The position numbers and the translations under genes were made by a program. Positions 31,676-37,801 of a DNA stretch of 53,288 nucleotides are shown piece after piece. The notes beneath the pieces are model-generated. The model was not told the DNA's origin, ran no database searches, and worked only from the letters and a program-made list of their open reading frames with translations. This DNA is from 2-01-FULL-33-17 sp964474375 (GTDB lineage Bacteria > Patescibacteriota > Minisyncoccia > Phycocordibacterales > UBA9973). How positions within the stretch are numbered: position 1 is the stretch's first letter; each line of letters starts with the position of its first letter. The DNA lies in assembly GCA_964474375.1 (NCBI GenBank), contig CAYYSG010000003.1:1-53288 (forward strand), in the 5' to 3' direction.

Positions 31676-32663
31676 GGGTCTGTTCCTTCCTGTTTGCTAG
31701 GCGGGCCTTCAGGCCCTGGGCGGTCTTCTGGGGCGTCGTCACTGGTTCATCCGGGGTTCGGACCAGGGTCGCCCCGTTCCGGGCGTCCTGGGCCTTCAGG
31801 GCCTTCTGGGCGGCCTTCCAGAAGTCCAGGATGGCGGACGGCGGAATACGCTGGTCCGGGTTCGTCGCATAGGGATGCTGGGTCGCCCGGACCCATTTCC
31901 CGACCCGCCTAACTTCCAGGACCATGCGGTCGACGTCCCATCCGGGCTCCCGCATGTTCTCCCAGAGCTTCAGAGCGTTGACGTTGACCTGGGCTATTGA
32001 CTTCCCGGTCCCGTATTCCAGGTCTATCCCGGACCCCTGGGCGAGTGCCACGCGGAGCGGTTCCGGGGACCCCCGCTTCGGGGGACGGCTGTCCCCCTGG
32101 TCGGATGGGTCTTCAGACGGAGCGGGCGGACCGGGTTCGCAAGAACCCGCGTCAACATGTAGATCATGTAAGTCATGAGTACCTATATAAGGGGCGTTCA
32201 AATCTGATACGATTTTTGTTCGATTTTTGTTCGATTTCGACGAATTCTGGTCCGTTTCGTCTGGAATTCGTATCAACTCTGATACTATTTCTGTTCGATT
32301 TCCTTCAGGGTCTTCTGGAATTCGTATCACTTCTGATACTATTTCTGTATTCTTTTCACGGGCCGATAGGACGCGCCAGTCGACCCAGTCCTGGGCGAAG
32401 CGGGCGCGGACCCCGCCCCGACCGGCGCTGACGACCATGTCGAAGAAGGGCCCGTCGACCAGGGCCCGCCACCAGCGCTTAATTGTCGGATACGGGACGC
32501 CCATGTCCGCCGCGACAGACGGAAGGTTCATGAGAACCCATCCGTCTGTCTGGACCATGTCCCAGCAATACCCCAGAAGCGGGGCCCCCGGCCCCAGGCT
32601 GATTACTTCCGGGGACCAGGACGCCCCAGGCGGGACCGGGGGAACCCAGCGCGATCGACCCAT
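31578..32663 (-). CDS. replication initiator-like protein with iteron-encoded repeats
   Basis: A 361-residue protein. Residues ~40-90 are a helix-turn-helix/winged domain (MNLPSVAADMGVPYPTIKRW). Residues ~100-155 are three related units (NTEIVSEVIRIPE, NRTEIVSELIRIPD, NRTKIVSDLN) encoded by the AT-rich DNA repeats at 32203-32349. An acidic/Pro linker follows, then a DnaD-like helical C-terminus (LWENMREPGWDVDRMVLEVR). Position before DnaB and internal iterons match lambda O-type initiators. Identity inferred. Confidence 0.65.
   Translation of the reverse strand: MGRSRWVPPVPPGASWSPEVISLGPGAPLLGYCWDMVQTDGWVLMNLPSVAADMGVPYPTIKRWWRALVDGPFFDMVVSAGRGGVRARFAQDWVDWRVLSAREKNTEIVSEVIRIPEDPEGNRTEIVSELIRIPDETDQNSSKSNKNRTKIVSDLNAPYIGTHDLHDLHVDAGSCEPGPPAPSEDPSDQGDSRPPKRGSPEPLRVALAQGSGIDLEYGTGKSIAQVNVNALKLWENMREPGWDVDRMVLEVRRVGKWVRATQHPYATNPDQRIPPSAILDFWKAAQKALKAQDARNGATLVRTPDEPVTTPQKTAQGLKARLANRKEQTHAEPDQRDGPDRRPGERTGPVSLLHDERRPDR
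32195..32360. repeat. AT-rich iteron cluster, candidate replication origin
   Basis: Inside the initiator gene, a stretch far richer in A/T than its surroundings contains a 36-bp direct repeat (32260-32295 and 32314-32349, 33 of 36 matches, 54 bp apart). Each carries the dyad GTATCA-N4-TGATAC. A third partial unit has TCTGATAC at 32203-32210. GTTCGATTT occurs at 32218, 32229 and 32293. This is the layout of an iteron origin with an adjacent unwinding region. Confidence 0.7.
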
Positions 32664-32676
32664 GACGAACCCCGTT

Positions 32677-32991
32677 CTATAGCTTCCCCAGGTCCCGAAG
32701 ATACCGTTCGTACGCCGCCGCCGCTTCCTGGACCCCTACGGTCCGGACGAAGGCCGCCGCCGCGTCCCGTGCTGACCCGAAGGTCTGGTCCTGGGGGCCT
32801 GGAACCCGTCCCAGAAGCCCCCAGGCGTACACGTTCGGGGCGACCTTGACCATGCCGACCGACCAGTCGGGGGCCATGACGACGGCCCCCGTCCCGGCCT
32901 GGATGGCGTTCTGGACCCAGGTCACGATCCCCCAGAATTCCAGGTACGCGGTCCGGGCCGCCAGTTCTGATACCACGATGGGATGGGTCAT
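32677..32991 (-). CDS. early hypothetical protein, 104 residues
   Basis: Starts MTHPIVVSELAARTAYLEFW after GGAAGGACGAACCC. Mixed alpha/beta with a C-terminal helix (AAAAFVRTVGVQEAAAAYER). Directly upstream of the initiator gene. No family recognised. Confidence 0.6.
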   Translation of the reverse strand: MTHPIVVSELAARTAYLEFWGIVTWVQNAIQAGTGAVVMAPDWSVGMVKVAPNVYAWGLLGRVPGPQDQTFGSARDAAAAFVRTVGVQEAAAAYERYLRDLGKL

Positions 32992-33004
32992 GGGTTCGTC
33001 CTTC

Positions 33005-33358
33005 CTATGCTGTCAACTTGATTGTGCGAACGTCGACGGCCTGGACGTCCAGGCCGTGTTCGACCAGGCATGCCTGGTATCCGTCCTGGAACCCCTGGTC
33101 GTATGCCGCGTCCGCCCGTCGTCCGGCCTGGATGCCCAGGTCATGTTCGGCCTGTCGTCGCCCGTTCTCCGTCCCGTCCTGGTATCCCTGGGCGTAACCC
33201 CCGGCATGTTCCTTCAGTCGAACCTGGGCGTCATGGGCGTCCAGTTCGGCCCGGTCGACGGCCCGTTCCAGGCGGCGGGTCTTCCAGACGTGGAAGACCC
33301 CCAGCGCAATCACGGCGGTCAAGGCGAAGGCGATCGGGTCAAATGTAGGCATGGTCAT
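33005..33358 (-). CDS. small membrane-anchored coiled-coil protein
   Basis: A 117-residue protein with one N-terminal transmembrane helix (FDPIAFALTAVIALGVFHVW), followed by a charged helix (LERAVDRAELDAHDAQVRLK) and Gly/Tyr/Gln-rich repeats (GGYAQGYQDGTENG, DQGFQDGYQACL). It overlaps the end of the GIY-YIG gene by 20 bases. Possibly a membrane anchor for replication or a small lysis-type protein; not assigned. Confidence 0.55.
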   Translation of the reverse strand: MTMPTFDPIAFALTAVIALGVFHVWKTRRLERAVDRAELDAHDAQVRLKEHAGGYAQGYQDGTENGRRQAEHDLGIQAGRRADAAYDQGFQDGYQACLVEHGLDVQAVDVRTIKLTA

Positions 33359-33875
33359 GCTCCGTGCATTCTGGGGCCGCTGGGGCCGTTTCAGGGCCTG
33401 TATAGCGGTGATGGCGGGTCCGGAAGCGGGCTTCGTACCAGTCCATGCGGAGAAGATGGGGGGCCGGGACCATTCCGAAGTCCCAGTCGGGGTCCAGTTC
33501 GGCCTGGTATTGACGGACGATCGGCGGGGCCCAGACCTTCCGTCCGGCCTGGGCGCAACAAACGGGACAGAGTAACGGGGCATTGTGCAGGTTCTTCAGC
33601 GCCCGTTCCAGGGCCCGGTCGCCCTTCCAGGTCGCCGCAACCTGGAAGACGATCCCGCGTTCGCGGGCGACCTGGGTCAACCGGGCCCCGCGTCCGCGTT
33701 CGTGTTCGTCCAGGCGGGCTTCCAGGTCCAGGGCGAACCCGATGTAATGCTGGGTCGTATGCTGGTCGGAAATGGGGGCCGCAAAATGCAACAGGTACAC
33801 GTCGCCCCAGACCAGGGGCGACGACGTTCGGGGCGTTTCCATCCAGGCAGGAAGGGTTCCGGACGTGTACGTCAT
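33339..33875 (-). CDS. GIY-YIG nuclease-like protein
   Basis: A 178-residue protein. VYLLHF...HYIGFALDLEARLDEHERGR matches the GIY-YIG core: the first motif reads VYLLHF, the second HYIGFA, and an Arg (ARLDEH) is in the helix as expected. A Cys pair (CPVCC) follows. Start overlaps the 33872 gene's stop (ATGA) with SD GGAAGGGCGG. Catalytic competence is not certain because the first G-I-Y is altered. Confidence 0.65.
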   Translation of the reverse strand: MTYTSGTLPAWMETPRTSSPLVWGDVYLLHFAAPISDQHTTQHYIGFALDLEARLDEHERGRGARLTQVARERGIVFQVAATWKGDRALERALKNLHNAPLLCPVCCAQAGRKVWAPPIVRQYQAELDPDWDFGMVPAPHLLRMDWYEARFRTRHHRYTGPETAPAAPECTEHDHAYI

Positions 33876-34108
33876 CGTGTCCGCCCTTCCAGTTCGGCCT
33901 GGTCGTACATGATGGCATTGCGGACCGTTCGGGCTTCCTGGGCGCTCCCGAACGAACCGCAATATTCGCCCCCGACCTTCAGGTCGAAGTCCGCCGTTTC
34001 CGGCATGCGCCATATTTCCCAGCCGTCGCCATGTTCGTACACGTACGGAGCCGGAAGACCCTTCCGGGGCTTCTGGACCGTCGATCGGGAACTGTTTACT
34101 GTCTGCAT
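33872..34108 (-). CDS. early hypothetical protein, 78 residues
   Basis: A small protein with a beta-rich middle (APYVYEHGDGWEIWRMPETA, FDLKVGGEYCGSFGSAQEAR). First gene after the minus-strand half of the divergent promoter pair at 34159-34199, with start-associated GGAAGGACAGCGAACCCATG. Unknown function. Confidence 0.6.
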   Translation of the reverse strand: MQTVNSSRSTVQKPRKGLPAPYVYEHGDGWEIWRMPETADFDLKVGGEYCGSFGSAQEARTVRNAIMYDQAELEGRTR

Positions 34109-34139
34109 GGGTTCGCTGTCCTTCCGTAGTGCTACGTAA

Positions 34140-34199
34140 ATATACGGATATTACGGGAAGTATACACCCGTTGACAGGGAACGTCAAGCCCCGTATACT
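34140..34199. promoter_or_regulatory. overlapping divergent promoters P4 (-) and P5 (+) with operator-like site
   Basis: Plus: TTGACA (34171-34176), 17 bp, TATACT (34194-34199). Minus: TTGACG (34182-34187), 17 bp, TATACT (34159-34164). Each -35 lies inside the other's spacer, so only one polymerase can bind at a time. ATATCCGTATAT (34140-34151, minus strand) lies at the P4 start point and is identical to the P1 site. P5 drives the RHH gene at 34240; P4 drives the 33872 unit. Confidence 0.8.
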
Positions 34200-34239
34200 A
34201 ACAGGGCCGATATAGAACGGATGTACACGGAGCGAACCC

Positions 34240-34458
34240 ATGACGACCCCCAAACAGAACAGCGGAACGAAGTCGACGATCGTCCTGGAAGACGACCTTC
34301 GGACGGCCCTGGACCAGTTCGTCCAGGGGGATGAAGACCGCCCCCGGACGACCCTTCAGGACGGCATGGTCTTCCTGATCAAGAAGGGTCTTCAGGCGGT
34401 CGGAGCATGGCCCCGAACGACCGAAGACCCGGAACCTAACGATCGGCGGGCCGCCTGA
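34240..34458 (+). CDS. ribbon-helix-helix-like regulator (only plus-strand gene in the early block)
   Basis: A 72-residue protein. STIVLEDDLRTALDQFVQGD then TTLQDGMVFLIKKGLQAVGA has the strand-helix-helix pattern of RHH repressors. It has its own promoter P5 and the start-associated GAACCCATG. Its end overlaps by 23 bases the opposite-strand gene at 34436. A likely regulator of the divergent pair, by location. Confidence 0.6.
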   Translation: MTTPKQNSGTKSTIVLEDDLRTALDQFVQGDEDRPRTTLQDGMVFLIKKGLQAVGAWPRTTEDPEPNDRRAA

Positions 34459-34729
34459 CACGCCGCATGCGGCCCCTGTTCCCCTTCCAGTTCTTCAGAA
34501 CCTTCCCGCCCGCCGCGACGGGATAGAACCCTATGGTCACAATACGGACCCCGTTCGTCCCTTCGGGGCGAGCGATATACCCCATGTCTTCCAGGCGCTT
34601 CAGGGCCCAGAAGATCGCGGCCCGCCCGTACCCGGTCCGGTCCATCAGGCGTTCCGCCGATATGTTCGGGCACGCGGTCACATGGGCCCAGACGACCCGT
34701 ACCCGTTCCGGAACCAGTCGATCATTCAT
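34436..34729 (-). CDS. winged-helix protein, 97 residues
   Basis: VWAHVTACPNISAERLMDRT, GYGRAAIFWALKRLEDMGYI and ARPEGTNGVRIVTI form a winged helix (MarR/phage regulator-like), with a basic tail (NWKGNRGRMRRVRRPADR). SD GGAAGGGGGCGG. Starts within the end of the 34722 gene. Convergent with the RHH gene at 34240. Probable transcriptional regulator. Confidence 0.65.
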   Translation of the reverse strand: MNDRLVPERVRVVWAHVTACPNISAERLMDRTGYGRAAIFWALKRLEDMGYIARPEGTNGVRIVTIGFYPVAAGGKVLKNWKGNRGRMRRVRRPADR

Positions 34730-34943
34730 TGCCGCCCCCTTCCAGGTCGTCCAGGCATGACACGGACTTGACCCGGCATTTCGCGCAGCGCGGCGGGTTC
34801 GCCTGGACCAGCGGTTCGTCATGGACCCAGCATAGGTTCCCCAGCATGCCCAGGACGGACCCGGATACCTGTCCATCCCGGAACGCATGGACCAGGGCGA
34901 CCCCCAGGGGGACGTCCTGGTCAAGGTCAAGTGTGCTAGTCAT
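34722..34943 (-). CDS. early hypothetical protein with CxxC motif, 73 residues
   Basis: MTSTLDLDQDVPLGVALVHA start, overlapping the 34936 gene by 8 bases. A CAKC...C cluster near the C-terminus suggests a half zinc site; the tail is acidic and glycine-rich. Unassigned. Confidence 0.55.
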   Translation of the reverse strand: MTSTLDLDQDVPLGVALVHAFRDGQVSGSVLGMLGNLCWVHDEPLVQANPPRCAKCRVKSVSCLDDLEGGGNE

Positions 34944-35463
34944 GGCGGACCATCCAGGTTCCCAGAAGCGTTCCCAGCCCCCGGTCGGAGCGAACGGTAT
35001 AGACCTGGTACGCCTGGAACTGGGCATCGTAGAACAGGACCGCGTCCGTCATGAAGCGAAGCCGGTCGACCCCGTCCTGGGCCTTCAGGACGAAGACCTG
35101 GGTCGCCTGGTCGAAGGCCCGGTCGCCGTCCATGCCGGATGTCAGGAAGGTCGACGTTCCCAGACGGGCCGCGACGGCCTTCGCCGCGTAGTATCCGTCC
35201 GTGACATCCGGGACCTGGGCCTGGAACGGAACCCGGACCAGCGTCCCGTCCCGCTCCGCGACCGTGTACGGGACCAGGTCCCGCGTCGACAGGATGAGCC
35301 CGATCTGAAGCTCCGCGTCCGCGTACGTATACGCTTCGTCGACGACGACCCCGTCGATCGACGCGGCATACTTGACGACCTTCCCGATCGCCGTGATTTC
35401 CACTCCGTCCCGGAACGCCCGATAGGGAAATGTTCGGTCGACGGCCTGTATCTGATGGGTCAT
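34936..35463 (-). CDS. early hypothetical protein, 175 residues
   Basis: A beta-rich soluble protein (FPYRAFRDGVEITAIGKVVK, VPYTVAERDGTLVRVPFQAQ, DAVLFYDAQFQAYQVYTVRS) with start-associated GGAAGGACGGAACCCATG. No family recognised. Lies directly downstream of the Dam-like gene. Confidence 0.55.
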   Translation of the reverse strand: MTHQIQAVDRTFPYRAFRDGVEITAIGKVVKYAASIDGVVVDEAYTYADAELQIGLILSTRDLVPYTVAERDGTLVRVPFQAQVPDVTDGYYAAKAVAARLGTSTFLTSGMDGDRAFDQATQVFVLKAQDGVDRLRFMTDAVLFYDAQFQAYQVYTVRSDRGLGTLLGTWMVRHD

Positions 35464-35484
35464 GGGTTCCGTCCTTCCTGCTGA

Positions 35485-36702
35485 TTACAATCCAGCAAAC
35501 ATGGGTAAATCCGCGATCTGTCCGCATCCGGGGCTGAACCAGATCATTTCCCGGCCCGCGTTCTCTCGCCCCGCCCCGTCGCCCTGGCTCCCGTATCCGC
35601 CCGCCCGCTTCCAGCGATAGGGCATCCATGTGTCCGGCATGACCTGGTCGTCCATGCCACACAGCGCAATCCGGAAGGCCGGGTCGTCCCCGTGTTCGAT
35701 CGCCCATGCCTGGGCGGCATGCCATGCGTCCGTCCCGCCGTGTTCGTAGAACGCCGTATCAGTGCCAGGATACGGCGGGTCCAGGAAGACCCCACACGTC
35801 CCGAAGGCGGTCGTAATGCGGGGCGACAGAACCCGTTCCCAGTCGCCGCACACAATACGTACGTTCCGAAGACGGGCGGAAAGCTGGTCAAAATACGCGA
35901 ACAGGTTGGCGTTGGGACGATGGATGGTACTGGTCGCGTCGTACCCTTTGCCGTCCGCCCCAACGCCGCTCGGCATCTTCCGCGCCACGCCGCCGCGAAG
36001 CCGGGAACTGTGGATGCCTTTTACGTGGCCGGCCCCGCCATCAGTGCCGGCCCCAACACTCGGCATCTGCCGCGCAACCCCGCGAAGCCGGGAACTGTGG
36101 ACCCCGGCCTGGGTCGCGGACCCCCCGTCGTTCGCACTGACATGCGGCATTTGCTTTGCTACGCCGCCCCGCAACCGGGCGCTGTGGATGCCTGTATAGC
36201 CACCGTTTCCTTTACCGTCCGCCCCTACCATCGGCATCTGCCGCGCCACGCCGCCCGCCCGCTTGACGACCTTCCCGTCGTCGACCGACCAGGGGCCGCC
36301 CCCGTTACACCAGCCGCTCCCGATCCAGCTTGACGCGCCCCATATCCACCATGCGGCCAGTTCCGGGTCGCAATAATGCGGGTCGACCATAAGACGTTCG
36401 GTCAACCCCTGGGCGGCCTGGACCAGCGCCACATGACGGGCGAACAGGTCGATTTCGTTAATAGGCCAGTCGCATCGGGCCGCGACGGCATGCGGAACGG
36501 TCTGGATGCTCCGCCAGACGTTCGTAATGTGGCCGCTGGCATCGTTCAGCGTTTCAGCACGGGCGGGAGCGGGACATGCCAGGAAGACGGCGGCGGAACC
36601 CGCGAAGGGTTCGACGTACGCATCCAGGGGGCCGAACTGGGACCAGACCAGGTCCGCGACGGCCCGCTTCCCCCCGGCATAGGGGAACGGGGCGGTCAAC
36701 AT
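35485..36702 (-). CDS. dam: DNA adenine methyltransferase (D12 class) with tandem-repeat insertion
   Basis: A 405-residue protein, longer than the usual ~270-300. PFPYAGGKRAVADLVWSQFG is the N-terminal SAM motif, YVEPFAGSAAVFLA follows, and GVFLDPPYPGTDTAFYEHGG holds the catalytic DPPY. Between them, about residues 148-262, are four imperfect copies of a ~29-residue unit (GGVAR-QMP--GADGKG---IHS-RLRG). Overlaps the RHH gene at its start. It would methylate adenines, probably against host restriction or for regulation. Confidence 0.85.
   Translation of the reverse strand: MLTAPFPYAGGKRAVADLVWSQFGPLDAYVEPFAGSAAVFLACPAPARAETLNDASGHITNVWRSIQTVPHAVAARCDWPINEIDLFARHVALVQAAQGLTERLMVDPHYCDPELAAWWIWGASSWIGSGWCNGGGPWSVDDGKVVKRAGGVARQMPMVGADGKGNGGYTGIHSARLRGGVAKQMPHVSANDGGSATQAGVHSSRLRGVARQMPSVGAGTDGGAGHVKGIHSSRLRGGVARKMPSGVGADGKGYDATSTIHRPNANLFAYFDQLSARLRNVRIVCGDWERVLSPRITTAFGTCGVFLDPPYPGTDTAFYEHGGTDAWHAAQAWAIEHGDDPAFRIALCGMDDQVMPDTWMPYRWKRAGGYGSQGDGAGRENAGREMIWFSPGCGQIADLPMFAGL
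35915..36262 (-). repeat. four-copy tandem repeat inside the Dam-like gene
   Basis: About 85-90 bp per unit, encoding VAR(Q/K)MP...GADGKG...IHSxRLRGG with differing spacer residues. The copies start near 36250, 36165, 36075 and 35990 (minus strand). Sequence drift between copies is high in the Gly-rich linkers and low in the RQMP and IHSxRLRG parts, suggesting functional constraint on those blocks. Confidence 0.7.
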
Positions 36703-36947
36703 GGGGCCCCCGCTTCGACGTCGACGTCGACGACCAGGTCCATGACTTCCTGGGTCCATCCGTCGTCCTGGGGGGCGGCCTTCTGGGCCCGTAACCAGTC
36801 ACGAAGGGCCCATCGCACGATCGTGCTGACCTGCGTTTCCAGGCGGTCCGCCGCATCCTGGACGTCCTGCTTCAGTTCGGGCGAACACTCCGCCCCGATC
36901 CAGGTTCGCCCCGTCCCCTGGGCGTCCTGTCCTGTCTGTTCTGTCAT
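36696..36947 (-). CDS. ribbon-helix-helix-like protein, 83 residues
   Basis: CSPELKQDVQDAADRLETQV then STIVRWALRDWLRAQK is an RHH-like DNA-binding pattern, with an acidic C-terminus (LVVDVDVEAG). First gene of the early operon, transcribed from P6 and divergent from the CI-type gene. SD GGCGGAAGGA. Candidate early regulator. Confidence 0.6.
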   Translation of the reverse strand: MTEQTGQDAQGTGRTWIGAECSPELKQDVQDAADRLETQVSTIVRWALRDWLRAQKAAPQDDGWTQEVMDLVVDVDVEAGAPC

Positions 36948-36986
36948 TCCTTCCGCCTTCCCTTATGAACATCCGGTCGCCCGGAT

Positions 36987-37047
36987 AGTGTATCATGATT
37001 GCGGAACGGTTTCAATATTTGCGGGATATACGAACATGATCTATAGT
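36987..37047. promoter_or_regulatory. back-to-back promoters P6 (early, -) and P7 (repressor, +)
   Basis: Minus: TTGAAA (37010-37015), 17 bp, TACACT (36987-36992). Plus: TTGCGG (37019-37024), 17 bp, TATAGT (37042-37047). The -35 boxes are 3 bp apart, the arrangement of a lambda-like control switch. TATATCCCGCAAATATT spanning them (minus strand) is related to the ATATCCNNATAT site. Confidence 0.75.
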
Positions 37048-37106
37048 TCGGGCTGTCCGACAGGCTGTCGAAGTGTCCGTCCATGCAGACGAAGGAAGGA
37101 AGACCC

Positions 37107-37526
37107 ATGCCCATAACAGAACTGGCCCGGTTTTTGCGGGCCGAGGTCGAACGGACGTCCTACGAACAGGTATCCGAACGAACGGGGGTCGGACGGGGGA
37201 CGATCGAAGACTTGGTCAAGGGGCGGCATAGCGGATACCCGACCCTGGTCACACTCATCCGTATTGCGGATGCGTACGGCATCCCGCTCTACCAGGTTCA
37301 GGAAATGGCGGGGGTCGACCTGGACCTTCCCGGCGACAGGGCCGAGCTAACCCGCCGTCTGGAAAGCCTGGTCAGTCGTGAACCGGCCTGGACGCCGCTT
37401 CTGGAACTTCTGACGACGGCGGACCCGCGTCTGTCTGGTCCGATCCTTCGTCATGTGGAAGCCCTGTACCAGTTAGGGAAAGAACCGCCGCCGTCGCGTC
37501 GACCCAGTGACCGACCAGAAGAATAG
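37107..37526 (+). CDS. XRE/CI-type helix-turn-helix regulator
   Basis: A 139-residue protein. YEQVSERTGVGRGTIEDLVK, then YPTLVTLIRIADAYGIPLYQ, is a complete Cro/CI HTH, with a helical C-terminal half (ELTRRLESLVSREPAWTPLL) that may dimerise but no LexA-type peptidase motif. The start at 37107 is preferred over 37083 because GGAAGGAAGACCC precedes it. Divergent from the early operon at P6/P7, so a likely early/late or lysogeny switch. Confidence 0.75.
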   Translation: MPITELARFLRAEVERTSYEQVSERTGVGRGTIEDLVKGRHSGYPTLVTLIRIADAYGIPLYQVQEMAGVDLDLPGDRAELTRRLESLVSREPAWTPLLELLTTADPRLSGPILRHVEALYQLGKEPPPSRRPSDRPEE

Positions 37527-37568
37527 TGTCTTCAGTAACCATGCATGCATCCTAGTGTGTGGTGATGA

Positions 37569-37583
37569 TATGCGGTCCGCATA
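37569..37583. promoter_or_regulatory. perfect palindrome TATGCGG-T-CCGCATA
   Basis: A 15-bp perfect palindrome in the 275-bp gap 37527-37801 between the regulator and the endolysin. It is different from the ATATCCNNATAT sites. No terminator with a T run is seen after the regulator gene. Possible operator. Confidence 0.5.
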
Positions 37584-37691
37584 CGATAGCACATCCCCCC
37601 GGACCCGATCTATAACAGTCCCGTAACACTTCCCCGACAATCTTTACAGTTTATATATCTTCAGCACACGGATAGCGCGTCAGACAGGACC

Positions 37692-37705
37692 GGAACGCAT
37701 GTTCT
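37692..37705. promoter_or_regulatory. LexA-like box 1 (GGAAC-GCAT-GTTCT)
   Basis: Has the GAAC-N4-GTTC core with G-C-A-T spacer, fitting the Gram-positive-type SOS consensus CGAACRNRYGTTYC except at the outer base. It lies 44 bp upstream of the lysis/late promoter's -35 (31 bp between box end and -35). Recognition by host LexA is inferred. Confidence 0.5.
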
Positions 37706-37735
37706 ACGTTCTGTCGCATCCGTTCGGGCGGATAC

Positions 37736-37765
37736 TTGACAGGTCGAACGGACGTTCTGTACACT
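37736..37765 (+). promoter_or_regulatory. lysis/late promoter with LexA-like box 2 in the spacer
   Basis: TTGACA (37736-37741), 18-bp spacer, TACACT (37760-37765). The spacer contains CGAAC-GGAC-GTTCT (37745-37758), the ideal place for a repressor to block polymerase. A CTGAACC-N11-GGTTCAG hairpin (37764-37788) forms at the start of the transcript. Drives the endolysin-terminase-portal operon. Confidence 0.8.
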
Positions 37766-37801
37766 GAACCGGACACATACTGGTTCAGGAAGGGACGTTC
37801 T

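Noticed and set aside
34240..34729. Toxin-antitoxin pair from the RHH gene and the winged-helix gene
   Set aside because: The genes are convergent, not an operon, and neither resembles a toxin.
35915..36262. CRISPR-like repeats
   Set aside because: The units are in frame inside the Dam-like gene, imperfect, and encode a recurring protein motif; there are no constant repeats with unique spacers.
37527..37801. Attachment site or tRNA gene in the gap after the CI-type gene
   Set aside because: No cloverleaf-forming sequence or integrase is present; the palindrome and LexA-like boxes explain the structure that can be seen.
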